A stretch of DNA of 64,000 nt from Intrasporangiaceae bacterium (lineage in GTDB: Bacteria > Actinomycetota > Actinomycetes > Actinomycetales > Dermatophilaceae). The notes below the pieces were generated by a model, which saw only the letters and a list, made by a program, of their open reading frames with translations, did no database searches and was not told where the DNA came from. Below, piece after piece: positions 36,287-43,866 of this stretch. Location of the stretch: contig JAJPIW010000043.1 of NCBI GenBank assembly GCA_021324575.1, positions 39,693 through 103,692 on the forward strand, written 5' to 3'. Each line of letters opens with the position of its first letter. Position 1 is the stretch's first letter. Position numbers and translations under genes: made by a program.

Positions 36287-36342
36287 ACTGGTTACCGAAC
36301 CGGAGTGGTTGTGGGCACAGCAACTTCGGTTCGGTAACCAGT
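36287..36342. terminator. 15-bp inverted repeat between convergent genes
   Basis: ACTGGTTACCGAACC (36287-36301) and GGTTCGGTAACCAGT (36328-36342) are perfect complements. A partial extra copy (CTGGTTACCG) lies just upstream. It occupies the 262-bp gap between the DinB-type gene and the convergent ADP-ribosylglycohydrolase gene. A bidirectional terminator is likely; a remnant of a mobile element end is possible. Confidence 0.5.
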
Positions 36343-36473
36343 GCGGTAACGCGCGTGGGCAGCCTGATCCGCCCCAGCGGGCGCACATGTAGCGCAGGTA
36401 CCGGCCCCACGCCGGGCCGGCGACCGGTCGGCGCTTGGTGCGACCGGCCAGCGGTGGCCCCGATGGGCCAGTG

Positions 36474-37457
36474 CTACCTCCAGCCGGCCAGCGCGGTGCG
36501 CCGCCCGAGGTCAGCGAGGTCCTCGGCCCGAAGGCCGGGCCAGCCGTGGATCGCCTCCGACCAGCGAGCGGGCACGGCAGCCAGCCCGTGCCGAGCGCCG
36601 AGGAGGGCACCGGCGATGGCCGCAACAGTGTCGGTGTCGTCACCGGTGAGGACCGCCAGGTTCAGACCGACGACGAGCTGCCGTGGATCCGGCCCGCCAT
36701 CGTGCGGCGTCCCGGCCGAATCGATCGCCGCCCATGCCGCCTGGAGAGCGGTCACGGTGAAACCGTTGGGGCGCAACGCCGCCGAGCCCGACTCGGCCTC
36801 CGCGACCCAGCGAGCCCAGGCGGACCGGCGCTCGAGCGGCAGGAGGTCCAGCCCACCGGACAGGTCGAGTCGGCCGTCGAGCACGGCGACCCGCACGGCC
36901 TCGGACCACAGAACGCACGAGTCGCCGGCGAGCGGGTCCGGATGGGTCAGCTCGGCCATCGCCCGGGCGGCAGCCGCAGTCTCGTCGCGAGAGCACAGCC
37001 GGGTGAGGCCCACGATGCCGGTCCGCATCAGCGCTCCGTTTCCGGCCGTATGCCGGGTCGCTGCGTGCCGCTCGACGGCCGCGGCACGCACCCGTTCGCC
37101 GATGGGGGCGGCGTCCGCTGCACCCATCGCCGCGGCGCGGCCCAGGACGGCCCGGGTGTGCACGCCGACGTCCCTGGCGCCCGAAGCCAACCACCCGGCA
37201 TACGCCTCCGACACCTCGTCCGCTGCGTCCCCAGACGTGAGGTCGATGCCCCGAGCAGCGACCCGGGCGATGCAGATCGCCATCTCGGTGTCGTCCGACC
37301 ACTGCCCGGGCTCGTAGGGGCCGAGCCCGCCGCCGATCATCTCCGGGGTCGGCGGCAGGCTGGACGCGAACTCGTATGGCACGCCAAGTGCATCGCCACA
37401 GGCCTGCCCGACGAGCACCCCTGCGGCGCGGTCCAGCTGGGCGGCGTCGAGGGTCAT
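36474..37457 (-). CDS. ADP-ribosylglycohydrolase (DraG-like)
   Basis: 327 aa. Metal-binding motifs of the family are intact: WSDDTEMAICIARVAARG near residues 53-70 and TGDDTDTVAAIAGALLGARHG near the C-terminus, plus RHTAGNGALMRTGIVGL. It removes ADP-ribose from proteins or nucleic acids, or hydrolyses related metabolites. It is the last gene of a minus-strand operon SPFH, NAD-kinase-like, then this; its ATG overlaps the preceding stop (ATGA). The operon is divergent from an NrtR-type regulator of NAD metabolism. Confidence 0.87.
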   Translation of the reverse strand: MTLDAAQLDRAAGVLVGQACGDALGVPYEFASSLPPTPEMIGGGLGPYEPGQWSDDTEMAICIARVAARGIDLTSGDAADEVSEAYAGWLASGARDVGVHTRAVLGRAAAMGAADAAPIGERVRAAAVERHAATRHTAGNGALMRTGIVGLTRLCSRDETAAAARAMAELTHPDPLAGDSCVLWSEAVRVAVLDGRLDLSGGLDLLPLERRSAWARWVAEAESGSAALRPNGFTVTALQAAWAAIDSAGTPHDGGPDPRQLVVGLNLAVLTGDDTDTVAAIAGALLGARHGLAAVPARWSEAIHGWPGLRAEDLADLGRRTALAGWR

Positions 37458-38344
37458 CGGACGAGGAGCAACCGGCTCGGGGACACCCGGGCGGTCATCC
37501 GTTGCCCCCAGGCAAGATGCAGCGCATCGGACTCCATTCCGTCGCCGAAGACGACGAGGTCCTCGCTGAAGCTCGTGAGCGTAATGGACTCGTCCCTGGC
37601 GATCAGCCCCTGGGTGAGGCTGGTGCCGGTGGCCGGCGAGGGCCAGGCCTCCCGTACGAACCAGGCCAACGCAGCATCCTCCGGCGCGGGTAGAGGGACG
37701 GGCGCCAGACGCTCCTGCACGACCGACCGGAGCCAGCCGGTGGCGCCGGTGCCGGTCCCGACCAGCAGTCCGGACGAGGACTGCCGCTCGACGCCCTCGG
37801 TGACCTGCACGGCATACCGCGCCGACTGATGACTGGCGTGACCCACGAAGACCTCGTTGAGGGCGGTGAGGACCGACCCGTCGTCGAGGGCCGCCTCGAC
37901 CATCGTCCGCTCCTCCGCGTCAATGCGGTCCGCGGCGGCGGCACGCATCAGCGACCCGGCGGCGCCCGGCTCGTGTCGGACGAGAACCCCCGGGTTGGTC
38001 GACGGGTCCGGGTTGACGCCCACGACGGGCTGCCCGTCGAGGCAGCGCGCGACGTTGGCCACCAGGCCGTCCTGCCCGACGACGACCACGACGTCCTCCG
38101 GGGCGAAGAGGAACCGCCCGAGGTCCGCACGCTCGACCATCGCCCGCCGCCAGCTGGTCGGAACCTGCGCCGAGACGCGCGCCAGGACCGCGCCGTATGC
38201 CGCGTGCCGTGCGGCCGCCGCGGCCAGGTCGAGGCCGCGTTGGCGCAGGAAGAACTCGGCCTGGCCGGCCGTCCCGTGGTGGGCGATCAGCTCGTCGTAC
38301 TCGGTCCGGCGGTGGACGATGACGGCCCGGGGTTCGAGTCCCAT
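37454..38344 (-). CDS. NAD-kinase-like protein with altered active-site motif
   Basis: 296 aa from ATG 38344 (GTG 38347 also possible). The NAD-kinase/diacylglycerol-kinase fold is suggested by VVVVVGQDGLVANVARCL, VVGVNPDPSTNPGVL, LNEVFVGHASHQSARY and SSGLLVGTGTGATGWL. The invariant GGDGT is replaced by GQDGL, so activity may be changed or lost. It lies between the SPFH and ADP-ribosylglycohydrolase genes. A role in NAD(P) homeostasis or sensing is likely but not shown. Confidence 0.65.
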   Translation of the reverse strand: MGLEPRAVIVHRRTEYDELIAHHGTAGQAEFFLRQRGLDLAAAAARHAAYGAVLARVSAQVPTSWRRAMVERADLGRFLFAPEDVVVVVGQDGLVANVARCLDGQPVVGVNPDPSTNPGVLVRHEPGAAGSLMRAAAADRIDAEERTMVEAALDDGSVLTALNEVFVGHASHQSARYAVQVTEGVERQSSSGLLVGTGTGATGWLRSVVQERLAPVPLPAPEDAALAWFVREAWPSPATGTSLTQGLIARDESITLTSFSEDLVVFGDGMESDALHLAWGQRMTARVSPSRLLLVR

Positions 38345-38354
38345 CACGACGACC

Positions 38355-39353
38355 TCAGGCGCGACCGGCGAAACGGCCGAGCGCCTCGGTCAGCAGGTCC
38401 GGAGTCACGGTGAGGTTGGTGATCTCGGGCAGGTTCTTCGCCAGGTCGCGCAGGGCGAGGGCGAGCAGCGTCTCGTGGTCGATATCGCGGAACGCGGCCA
38501 GCGAAGCAGCCTGCGCGGCGGCGTCGGCCTCCCCCACGATACGCACCTCGTCGGCGTGCGCCTCCCCCGCGATCCGCACCCGCTGGGCCGCGGACTCCGC
38601 CGCGATCCGGTCTGCGGCCGCCTGCTCGGTCGCGGCCAGCCGGCCGTTCTGGCCGCGCTGGTTGACCAGCTGCTCCTCGCGCTTGGCGAGCTCGATCTGG
38701 TTCTGCATCTCGTTCTCGGCGATGGCCCGCTCGCGCTCGACGGCCAGCGCCCGCCGCTCGAACGTAGCCCGGTCGGCGTCCTGCTGCACGCTCTCCCGGG
38801 TCTGGGTCGCGAGGGCCTTCTCCACCTCGGCGGCGGTGCGGATCGCGGTGACCCGGAAGTCGACGACGGCCAGGCCGCGCTGCCCCAGCCGGTCGTCCAC
38901 GGCCAGGGCCGCGGTCACGGCGTCGCGGATCCGGACCACGCCGTCGGCGAGGATCCGGCGCAGGTCCATCGTCGCCGCGAGAGCGAGCGCGGGTTGCTGG
39001 ACGATCTCGGTGAGCAGCCCGCCGACGACCTCCAGCGGGGTAGCGCGCCACTGCCCGGTCACCGGGTCGATGTCGAACTCGAAGCGCCCGGCGGCCGTCG
39101 CCGGGTCGGTGACGCGGTAGGTCGCGGTGGCCTGGACCGCCACGTCCTGGAAGTCGGCCGTCCGGGCGTGCAGGACCATTGCCTGCTCGCGGTCGCCGAT
39201 CGGCACCTCCGCGAGAACCGCCGTGCGGGGGCTGAACCAGAACCCCGCGGCGGCCCCGGAGTGCCGGAGCTCGCCGCCACGCACGTGCTGGATGTGCATC
39301 GTCGTGTCGGATCGTAGGTAGCTGATGAACGGGAACCGGGTCACAGTGGCCAT
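38355..39353 (-). CDS. SPFH/Band 7 domain protein
   Basis: 332 aa. The SPFH domain covers about residues 20-200 (VLAEVPIGDREQAMVLHART, then ADFQDVAVQATATYRVTDPA). A long charged coiled coil follows (EKALATQTRESVQQDADRAT to RIAAESAAQRVRIAGEAHAD), typical of oligomeric membrane scaffolds. There is no obvious transmembrane segment. ATG 39353 has GGAGG 8 bp upstream and is preferred over upstream GTG 39362, which would overlap that site. It is the first gene of the operon with the NAD-kinase-like and ADP-ribosylglycohydrolase genes. Confidence 0.82.
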   Translation of the reverse strand: MATVTRFPFISYLRSDTTMHIQHVRGGELRHSGAAAGFWFSPRTAVLAEVPIGDREQAMVLHARTADFQDVAVQATATYRVTDPATAAGRFEFDIDPVTGQWRATPLEVVGGLLTEIVQQPALALAATMDLRRILADGVVRIRDAVTAALAVDDRLGQRGLAVVDFRVTAIRTAAEVEKALATQTRESVQQDADRATFERRALAVERERAIAENEMQNQIELAKREEQLVNQRGQNGRLAATEQAAADRIAAESAAQRVRIAGEAHADEVRIVGEADAAAQAASLAAFRDIDHETLLALALRDLAKNLPEITNLTVTPDLLTEALGRFAGRA

Positions 39354-39373
39354 GGTCCCCACCTCCTCTCTTG

Positions 39374-39394
39374 TTGTCGTCGCAATGACGATAA
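39374..39394. promoter_or_regulatory. NrtR-type operator, site 1
   Basis: TTGTCGTC, 5-bp spacer, GACGATAA: a 21-bp near-palindrome 21 bp upstream of the SPFH start, in the divergent promoter region. It is one of two sites with identical architecture. Confidence 0.65.
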
Positions 39395-39407
39395 CTCACC
39401 TTCTTGA

Positions 39408-39428
39408 TTGTCGTCAACTCGACGATTA
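39408..39428. promoter_or_regulatory. NrtR-type operator, site 2
   Basis: TTGTCGTC, 5-bp spacer, GACGATTA: a second 21-bp near-palindrome, 34 bp centre-to-centre from site 1 and 10 bp upstream of the NrtR-type start codon. Both divergent genes could be repressed from this pair. Confidence 0.65.
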
Positions 39429-39438
39429 CTCTGTCCGT

Positions 39439-40122
39439 ATGCCGCACCAAGACGTCAGCGTGACCGTCGACCTCGTCGTCCTCACCGTCCGCGACGACGA
39501 CCTCGCGGTGCTCCTCGTCCGCCGGGGAATCCCTCCGTATCGCGGGCGGCTGGCACTGCCGGGTGGCTTCGTCCACGCCCAGGAGGACCTCCCCGCGGCT
39601 GCCGGCCGGGAGCTCGAGGAGGAGACCGGCATACGAGGCCTCGGTGGGCACCTCGAGCAGCTCGCGACGTTCGGGACACCCGGCCGCGACCCCCGCGGAC
39701 GCGTCGTCACCGTTGCCTACCTTGCGCTGGTTCCCGACCCCGGGCCGCTCGTCGCCGGGTCGGACGCCGCCTCGGCGTCCTGGAACTCGGTCGGCGAGCT
39801 CGAGACCGGCGGCCGACGCCTCGCCTTCGACCACTCCCAGATCCTCACGGCGGGCCTCGAGCGGGCTCGGGCCAAGCTGGAGTACTCGACCCTGGCCACC
39901 AGCTTCTGTCCGCCCGAGTTCACCATCAACGAGCTGCGCCGCGTCTACGAGGCGGTGTGGGGTCAGCCCCTCGACCCCCGCAACTTCCATCGCAAGGTCA
40001 CCGGGACCCCGGGGTTCGTGGAGGCGACCGGGACGACGACCGGGCGCCAGGGCGGGCGCCCGGCGCAGCTCTTTCGGCCCGGCGGTGCGACGGCCCTGCA
40101 CCCGGCCATGCTCCGTCCCTGA
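39439..40122 (+). CDS. nrtR: NrtR-type Nudix transcriptional regulator
   Basis: 227 aa. The N-terminal Nudix domain has an intact Nudix box (GGFVHAQEDLPAAAGRELEE, then ETG), unlike many NrtR proteins whose catalytic residues are lost. The C-terminal winged helix (STLATSFCPPEFTINELRRV, then YEAVWGQPLDPRNFHRKV) is typical of NrtR. The family senses ADP-ribose or related NAD metabolites and represses NAD synthesis or salvage genes. Here the neighbouring divergent operon encodes NAD/ADP-ribose-related proteins. ATG 39439 lies inside a GTATGCCG octamer with no clear ribosome site. Confidence 0.8.
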   Translation: MPHQDVSVTVDLVVLTVRDDDLAVLLVRRGIPPYRGRLALPGGFVHAQEDLPAAAGRELEEETGIRGLGGHLEQLATFGTPGRDPRGRVVTVAYLALVPDPGPLVAGSDAASASWNSVGELETGGRRLAFDHSQILTAGLERARAKLEYSTLATSFCPPEFTINELRRVYEAVWGQPLDPRNFHRKVTGTPGFVEATGTTTGRQGGRPAQLFRPGGATALHPAMLRP

Positions 40123-40140
40123 CGTGGCAGGCTGGCCGAC

Positions 40141-41304
40141 ATGAGTGGACCCCTCGACGACGTCGTCGTCATCGACCTGACCCGAGCCCTCGCCGGCCCG
40201 CACTGCGGCATGATGCTCGGCGACCTGGGGGCCCGGGTGATCAAGGTCGAGTCACCCGAGGGTGACGAGTCCCGTGGCTGGGGGCCGCCGTTCGTCGGCG
40301 AGGACGAGATCTCGACCTACTTCCTGTCGTGCAACCGCAACAAGGAGTCCGTCACCGCTGACCTCAAGTCGGACGAGGGGCGCGACCTGCTCACCCGGCT
40401 CGTCGGGCGGGCCGACGTGCTCCTGGAGAACTTCCGCCCCGGCGTCCTGGACCGGCTCGGCTTCACCATCGAGCGGCTGCACGAGCTCAACCCCGGCCTC
40501 GTCGTGCTGCGGATCAGCGGCTTCGGCCACGACGGCCCCCAGGGCGGGCGCGCCGGATACGACCAGATCGCCCAGGGCGAGGGCGGGCTCATGTCGCTGA
40601 CCGGCACCGACCCCGGGCACCCGCAGCGCGTCGGCGTCCCGATCGGCGACCTCCTCGCCGGCATGTACGGCGCCTACGGTGTCGTCGCCGCCCTCCACGA
40701 GCGCGACCGGACCGGCATCGGGCGCGAGGTCCGCACGTCGCTCCTCGCGAGCATCGTGGGCGTGCACGCCTTCCAGGGCACCCGCTACACGGTGGCCGGC
40801 GAGGTGCCCCATGCTGCGGGCAACCACCACCCGTCGATCTGCCCCTACGGCCTGTTCTCCTGCGCCGACGGGATGATCCAGCTGTCCTGCGGCAGCGAGG
40901 GACTGTGGGTCAGGCTCGCGACCGGCTTCGGTCTCGACCCGCTCACCCCGGAGATGGCGACCAACCGTGAGCGAGTGGCGAACCGCGACGCTGTCGTCGA
41001 CGCCCTCAACGCCGCCTTCGCCGACATCCCCCTCGCCGAGCTGCTCGTCACGATGGCCGAGCTCGGCATCCCGGCCGGCGAGGTCCGGAGCCTGGACCGG
41101 GTCTATGACTGGGACCAGACCCGCAGCCAGGGTTTGGTCATCGAGGTCGACCACCCGAGCCTCGGCCGGATCGAGGTCCCCGGGCCGCCGCTCCGGCTGG
41201 ACGACAACTCGTATGCCGGTGGGCGCAGCGAGCATCTCGCTCCCCCGACGCTCGGCCAGCACAACGCGTCGGTACGCGACTGGCTCGACGCCACCGAGGC
41301 CTGA
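40141..41304 (+). CDS. CaiB/BaiF-type (class III) CoA-transferase
   Basis: 387 aa. Family motifs: VVIDLTRALAGPHCGMMLGD, then LGARVIKVE near the N-terminus, and the catalytic Asp in AGYDQIAQGEGGLMSLTG around residues 140-155. It transfers CoA between an acyl-CoA and a free carboxylate. It follows the NrtR gene by 18 bp, so they may be co-transcribed, though no NAD link is obvious. Activation of a dicarboxylate such as malonate is conceivable in the pathway context but unsupported by motifs. Confidence 0.85.
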   Translation: MSGPLDDVVVIDLTRALAGPHCGMMLGDLGARVIKVESPEGDESRGWGPPFVGEDEISTYFLSCNRNKESVTADLKSDEGRDLLTRLVGRADVLLENFRPGVLDRLGFTIERLHELNPGLVVLRISGFGHDGPQGGRAGYDQIAQGEGGLMSLTGTDPGHPQRVGVPIGDLLAGMYGAYGVVAALHERDRTGIGREVRTSLLASIVGVHAFQGTRYTVAGEVPHAAGNHHPSICPYGLFSCADGMIQLSCGSEGLWVRLATGFGLDPLTPEMATNRERVANRDAVVDALNAAFADIPLAELLVTMAELGIPAGEVRSLDRVYDWDQTRSQGLVIEVDHPSLGRIEVPGPPLRLDDNSYAGGRSEHLAPPTLGQHNASVRDWLDATEA

Positions 41305-41317
41305 CCAGGGTCTGGCG

Positions 41318-42598
41318 TCACCGACCTCGCGCGCCGGCCGGGCCGGCGTGTGTCGTTGCCAGGATCGGCGACTCGAGCGGGCGCTCGAGCGGCACCGCCG
41401 CGACGGCAACGGCCGTGCTGACCTCCAGGACGATGCCGTCGACGAGGATCCGGACCGGTTCTCCCGCCGGCGCGCAGGGCAGGGCCACCACCCGGTCGCC
41501 GGCCGAGACCACAAGGGTCCCCCCGTCGACCGAGAAGCTGGCCACGGCCGGGCCGGCCAGGTCGAGCAGGGCCGCCGTGTCATCGGGTCGTTCCGGCAGC
41601 CACTCGAAGGCGGCCCGTCCCGGCGCCGGCTGTGCGAACGCCTCCAGCACCCGGGGGTGCGGCTGGACGTGCACGACACCTGCATGGACCGACAGGACGT
41701 AGGGAACCGACAGCACGCCGGCCCACCCCTCGTTGTCGCTCTGGACGCCCCGGATCCAGAACATCGCGCAGGCCCTCCCGTCCGCGTCGGTGAAGGTCGT
41801 CGCGGCATACGGACCGCCCCCGAACGAGAGCTGTTGCCACGGGGCGCCCGCGAAGCCGCCGGCCGGCGATGCCACCGAGACAAGCAGCTCTCCGGTGACC
41901 CCGTCGTTCCACGTCCCGACGATGAGCACGTCCTCACCGTCGACGTGGACGACCTGGGGGCACTCCCACCCCGACCCGAGCTCCAGAGCCTGCGCGCCGG
42001 AGTCGCCGATGGCGACCACGCCGTCGAACGCCCACTCGCACAGATCGGTCGACGACCACCCGAGCACGACCGGCCGGCCGTCGCGAAGGCCCGCGCCCAT
42101 GACCATCCGCCAGACGTCGCCGTCGCGTCGCACCTGCGGGTCGCGGAAGACCGCGACATCGAATCCCCTGTGTGACAACGGGACCCGCTCGGCCGGCACC
42201 CACCTGTCCCAGGAGGCATCGACCGGGCGGGCAACCCGCACCGTGCCGAGATCGAGGCCGGACGTGACCACCGAGGTGTAGAGGATGAACGGGGCAGAGT
42301 CCGGCGGGGCGACCAGGCAACCCGTCCAGCAGCCGGCCTCGTCAGCAGCCGGCTCCAGGGCGACTGGGCGGTGGGACCACGTCACCAGGTCGGAGCTCGT
42401 CGCATGGCCCCAGCAGATCTCCGGCCGCCAGTCCATCGACTGCGGGATCGCTTGGTAGAACAGGTGATAGAGCCCATCCCGGTAGCTGACACCGTGCGGG
42501 TCGTTGAGCCAGCCTGTGGGCGGGGTGACGTGCAGGGAGGGCCGAGCGACCCCGCGTGAGAGCGTCCGCGGGGCCTGCTGATTCGAATGAGGTGCCAC
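41318..42598 (-). CDS. Glycoside hydrolase family 32 (beta-fructosidase)
   Basis: 426 aa from GTG 42598 (TTG 42604 also possible). All three GH32 signatures are present: nucleophile motif WLNDPHG, transition-state motif FRDPQ, and acid/base motif ECPQV. An N-terminal five-blade propeller is followed by a shortened beta-sandwich. There is no signal peptide, so an intracellular sucrose or fructan hydrolase is likely. No sugar transporter is next to it. It is divergent from the carbamate kinase gene across a 165-bp gap. Confidence 0.87.
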   Translation of the reverse strand: MAPHSNQQAPRTLSRGVARPSLHVTPPTGWLNDPHGVSYRDGLYHLFYQAIPQSMDWRPEICWGHATSSDLVTWSHRPVALEPAADEAGCWTGCLVAPPDSAPFILYTSVVTSGLDLGTVRVARPVDASWDRWVPAERVPLSHRGFDVAVFRDPQVRRDGDVWRMVMGAGLRDGRPVVLGWSSTDLCEWAFDGVVAIGDSGAQALELGSGWECPQVVHVDGEDVLIVGTWNDGVTGELLVSVASPAGGFAGAPWQQLSFGGGPYAATTFTDADGRACAMFWIRGVQSDNEGWAGVLSVPYVLSVHAGVVHVQPHPRVLEAFAQPAPGRAAFEWLPERPDDTAALLDLAGPAVASFSVDGGTLVVSAGDRVVALPCAPAGEPVRILVDGIVLEVSTAVAVAAVPLERPLESPILATTHAGPAGARGR

Positions 42599-42763
42599 CA
42601 GCAAAAGACTAGTCGTTCGTCCAACAACCTACCGACCAGGCCACGACTCGGTCAGTCCCCCGGCCGACCGGCCCGCACCCGTGCTGGAGTCACAATCCGG
42701 GCCTCCCGGTTGGGCAGGACCTGCCAAGGCTCGCGGACCGTGCGCGTCCCTAGGCTCGGCAGG

Positions 42764-43861
42764 GTGCGGATCCTCATCGCCCTTGGCGGCAACGCCATGA
42801 CCGGCACGGACGGCAGCGCGACGCCGCGCGCCCAGCGGGCCGCGATCAGCCGCGCGATGGAGTGTGTCGCCGAGGTCGTCACCCGTGGTCACGAGGTCGT
42901 CCTCACCCACGGCAACGGACCTCAGGTAGGCAACCTGCTCGTCAAGAACGAGCTCGCCGCGGCCGTCGTCCCACCCGTCCCGCTCGACTGGTGCGGCGCC
43001 CAGACCCAGGGCACGATCGGCTTCACCATCCTCGACACCCTCGAGAAGTCGTTGTCCGACAAGGGAGTCCAGCGACCGGTGGCCGCCATCGTCACGCGCA
43101 CCCTGGTCGCCGCCGACGACCCCGGGTTCGTCAGGCCCACCAAGCCGATCGGCCGGTTCCTGCCGTATGCCGAGGCCAAGGTCCTCATCGACCACGGCCA
43201 GACCTGGGAGGACCGCGGCGAGAAGGGCTGGCGTCGGGTGGTCGCCTCGCCCGATCCCGTCGAGGTCCTGGAGACCCACACCCTGCTGACCCTCCTCGGC
43301 GCCGGCTACGTCGTCGTGGCTGCCGGCGGGGGCGGAATCCCTTGTGTGCGGGACGAGTCCGGTGCTGTCCACGGGGTCGAGGCTGTCATCGACAAGGACC
43401 TGACGGCCGCGCTGCTCGCCGGCGCCGTCGGCGCCGACGTCCTCGTCATCGCCACCGACGTCGACCACGCGGTCGTCGGCTTCGGAACCCCCGGAGCCAG
43501 ACCGCTCGGCGCCGTGACCGTCGAGGAGGTCGAGACGTATGCCGCTGACGGCGAGTTCGCGTCCGGCTCGATGGGCCCCAAGGTGGAGGCGGCGCTCCGG
43601 TTCGCCCGCGCCGGAGGCACCTCGGTGATCACCTCCCTGGCCCGCATCGCCGATGCCATCGACGCCCTCGACGCCGTCGGCATCGAGGTGGGCACGGTGA
43701 TCATCGCCTCCCGGATCGTTGCGTCTGCGTTTCTGAGGGCTCCCACCGCCGAGCCCACGCAGACGTTGGCGACCTCCCCTCCACAACGTCCGCCTGCCAC
43801 GGCGGGCTCAGCCCTCAGATCCGCAGACGCAAGCAGCCCAGACGAGCCCCACGAGAGGTGA
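42764..43861 (+). CDS. arcC: Carbamate kinase with repeat-encoded C-terminal tail
   Basis: 365 aa from GTG 42764. Carbamate kinase motifs are clear: [53 protein letters not shown] and [18 protein letters not shown]. Typical enzymes end near VGTVI plus a few residues (about 310-315 aa). Here ~45 extra residues ([17 protein letters not shown] to [13 protein letters not shown]) are encoded by a compound palindromic repeat. It converts carbamoyl phosphate and ADP to ATP, CO2 and NH3. Its stop overlaps the GTG of the barbiturase-family gene, linking carbamoyl phosphate to ring opening. Confidence 0.9.
   Translation: MRILIALGGNAMTGTDGSATPRAQRAAISRAMECVAEVVTRGHEVVLTHGNGPQVGNLLVKNELAAAVVPPVPLDWCGAQTQGTIGFTILDTLEKSLSDKGVQRPVAAIVTRTLVAADDPGFVRPTKPIGRFLPYAEAKVLIDHGQTWEDRGEKGWRRVVASPDPVEVLETHTLLTLLGAGYVVVAAGGGGIPCVRDESGAVHGVEAVIDKDLTAALLAGAVGADVLVIATDVDHAVVGFGTPGARPLGAVTVEEVETYAADGEFASGSMGPKVEAALRFARAGGTSVITSLARIADAIDALDAVGIEVGTVIIASRIVASAFLRAPTAEPTQTLATSPPQRPPATAGSALRSADASSPDEPHER
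43719..43832. repeat. Compound palindromic REP-like element, copy 4 (3' end of carbamate kinase)
   Basis: Outer arms TTGCGTCTGCG (43719-43729) and CGCAGACGCAA (43822-43832) match the other copies exactly; inner arms CTGAGGGCT (43733-43741) and AGCCCTCAG (43810-43818) match the inner stem. The centre has further half-sites (GGGCT/AGCCC, CGCAGACGTTGG). It looks like two elements or an expanded one, and is read in frame as the protein tail. Confidence 0.82.
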
Positions 43862-43866
43862 GCAAG

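Noticed and set aside
8138..43832. CRISPR array from the repeated palindromes
   Set aside because: Copies are kilobases apart, lie inside coding frames and have no regular spacers.
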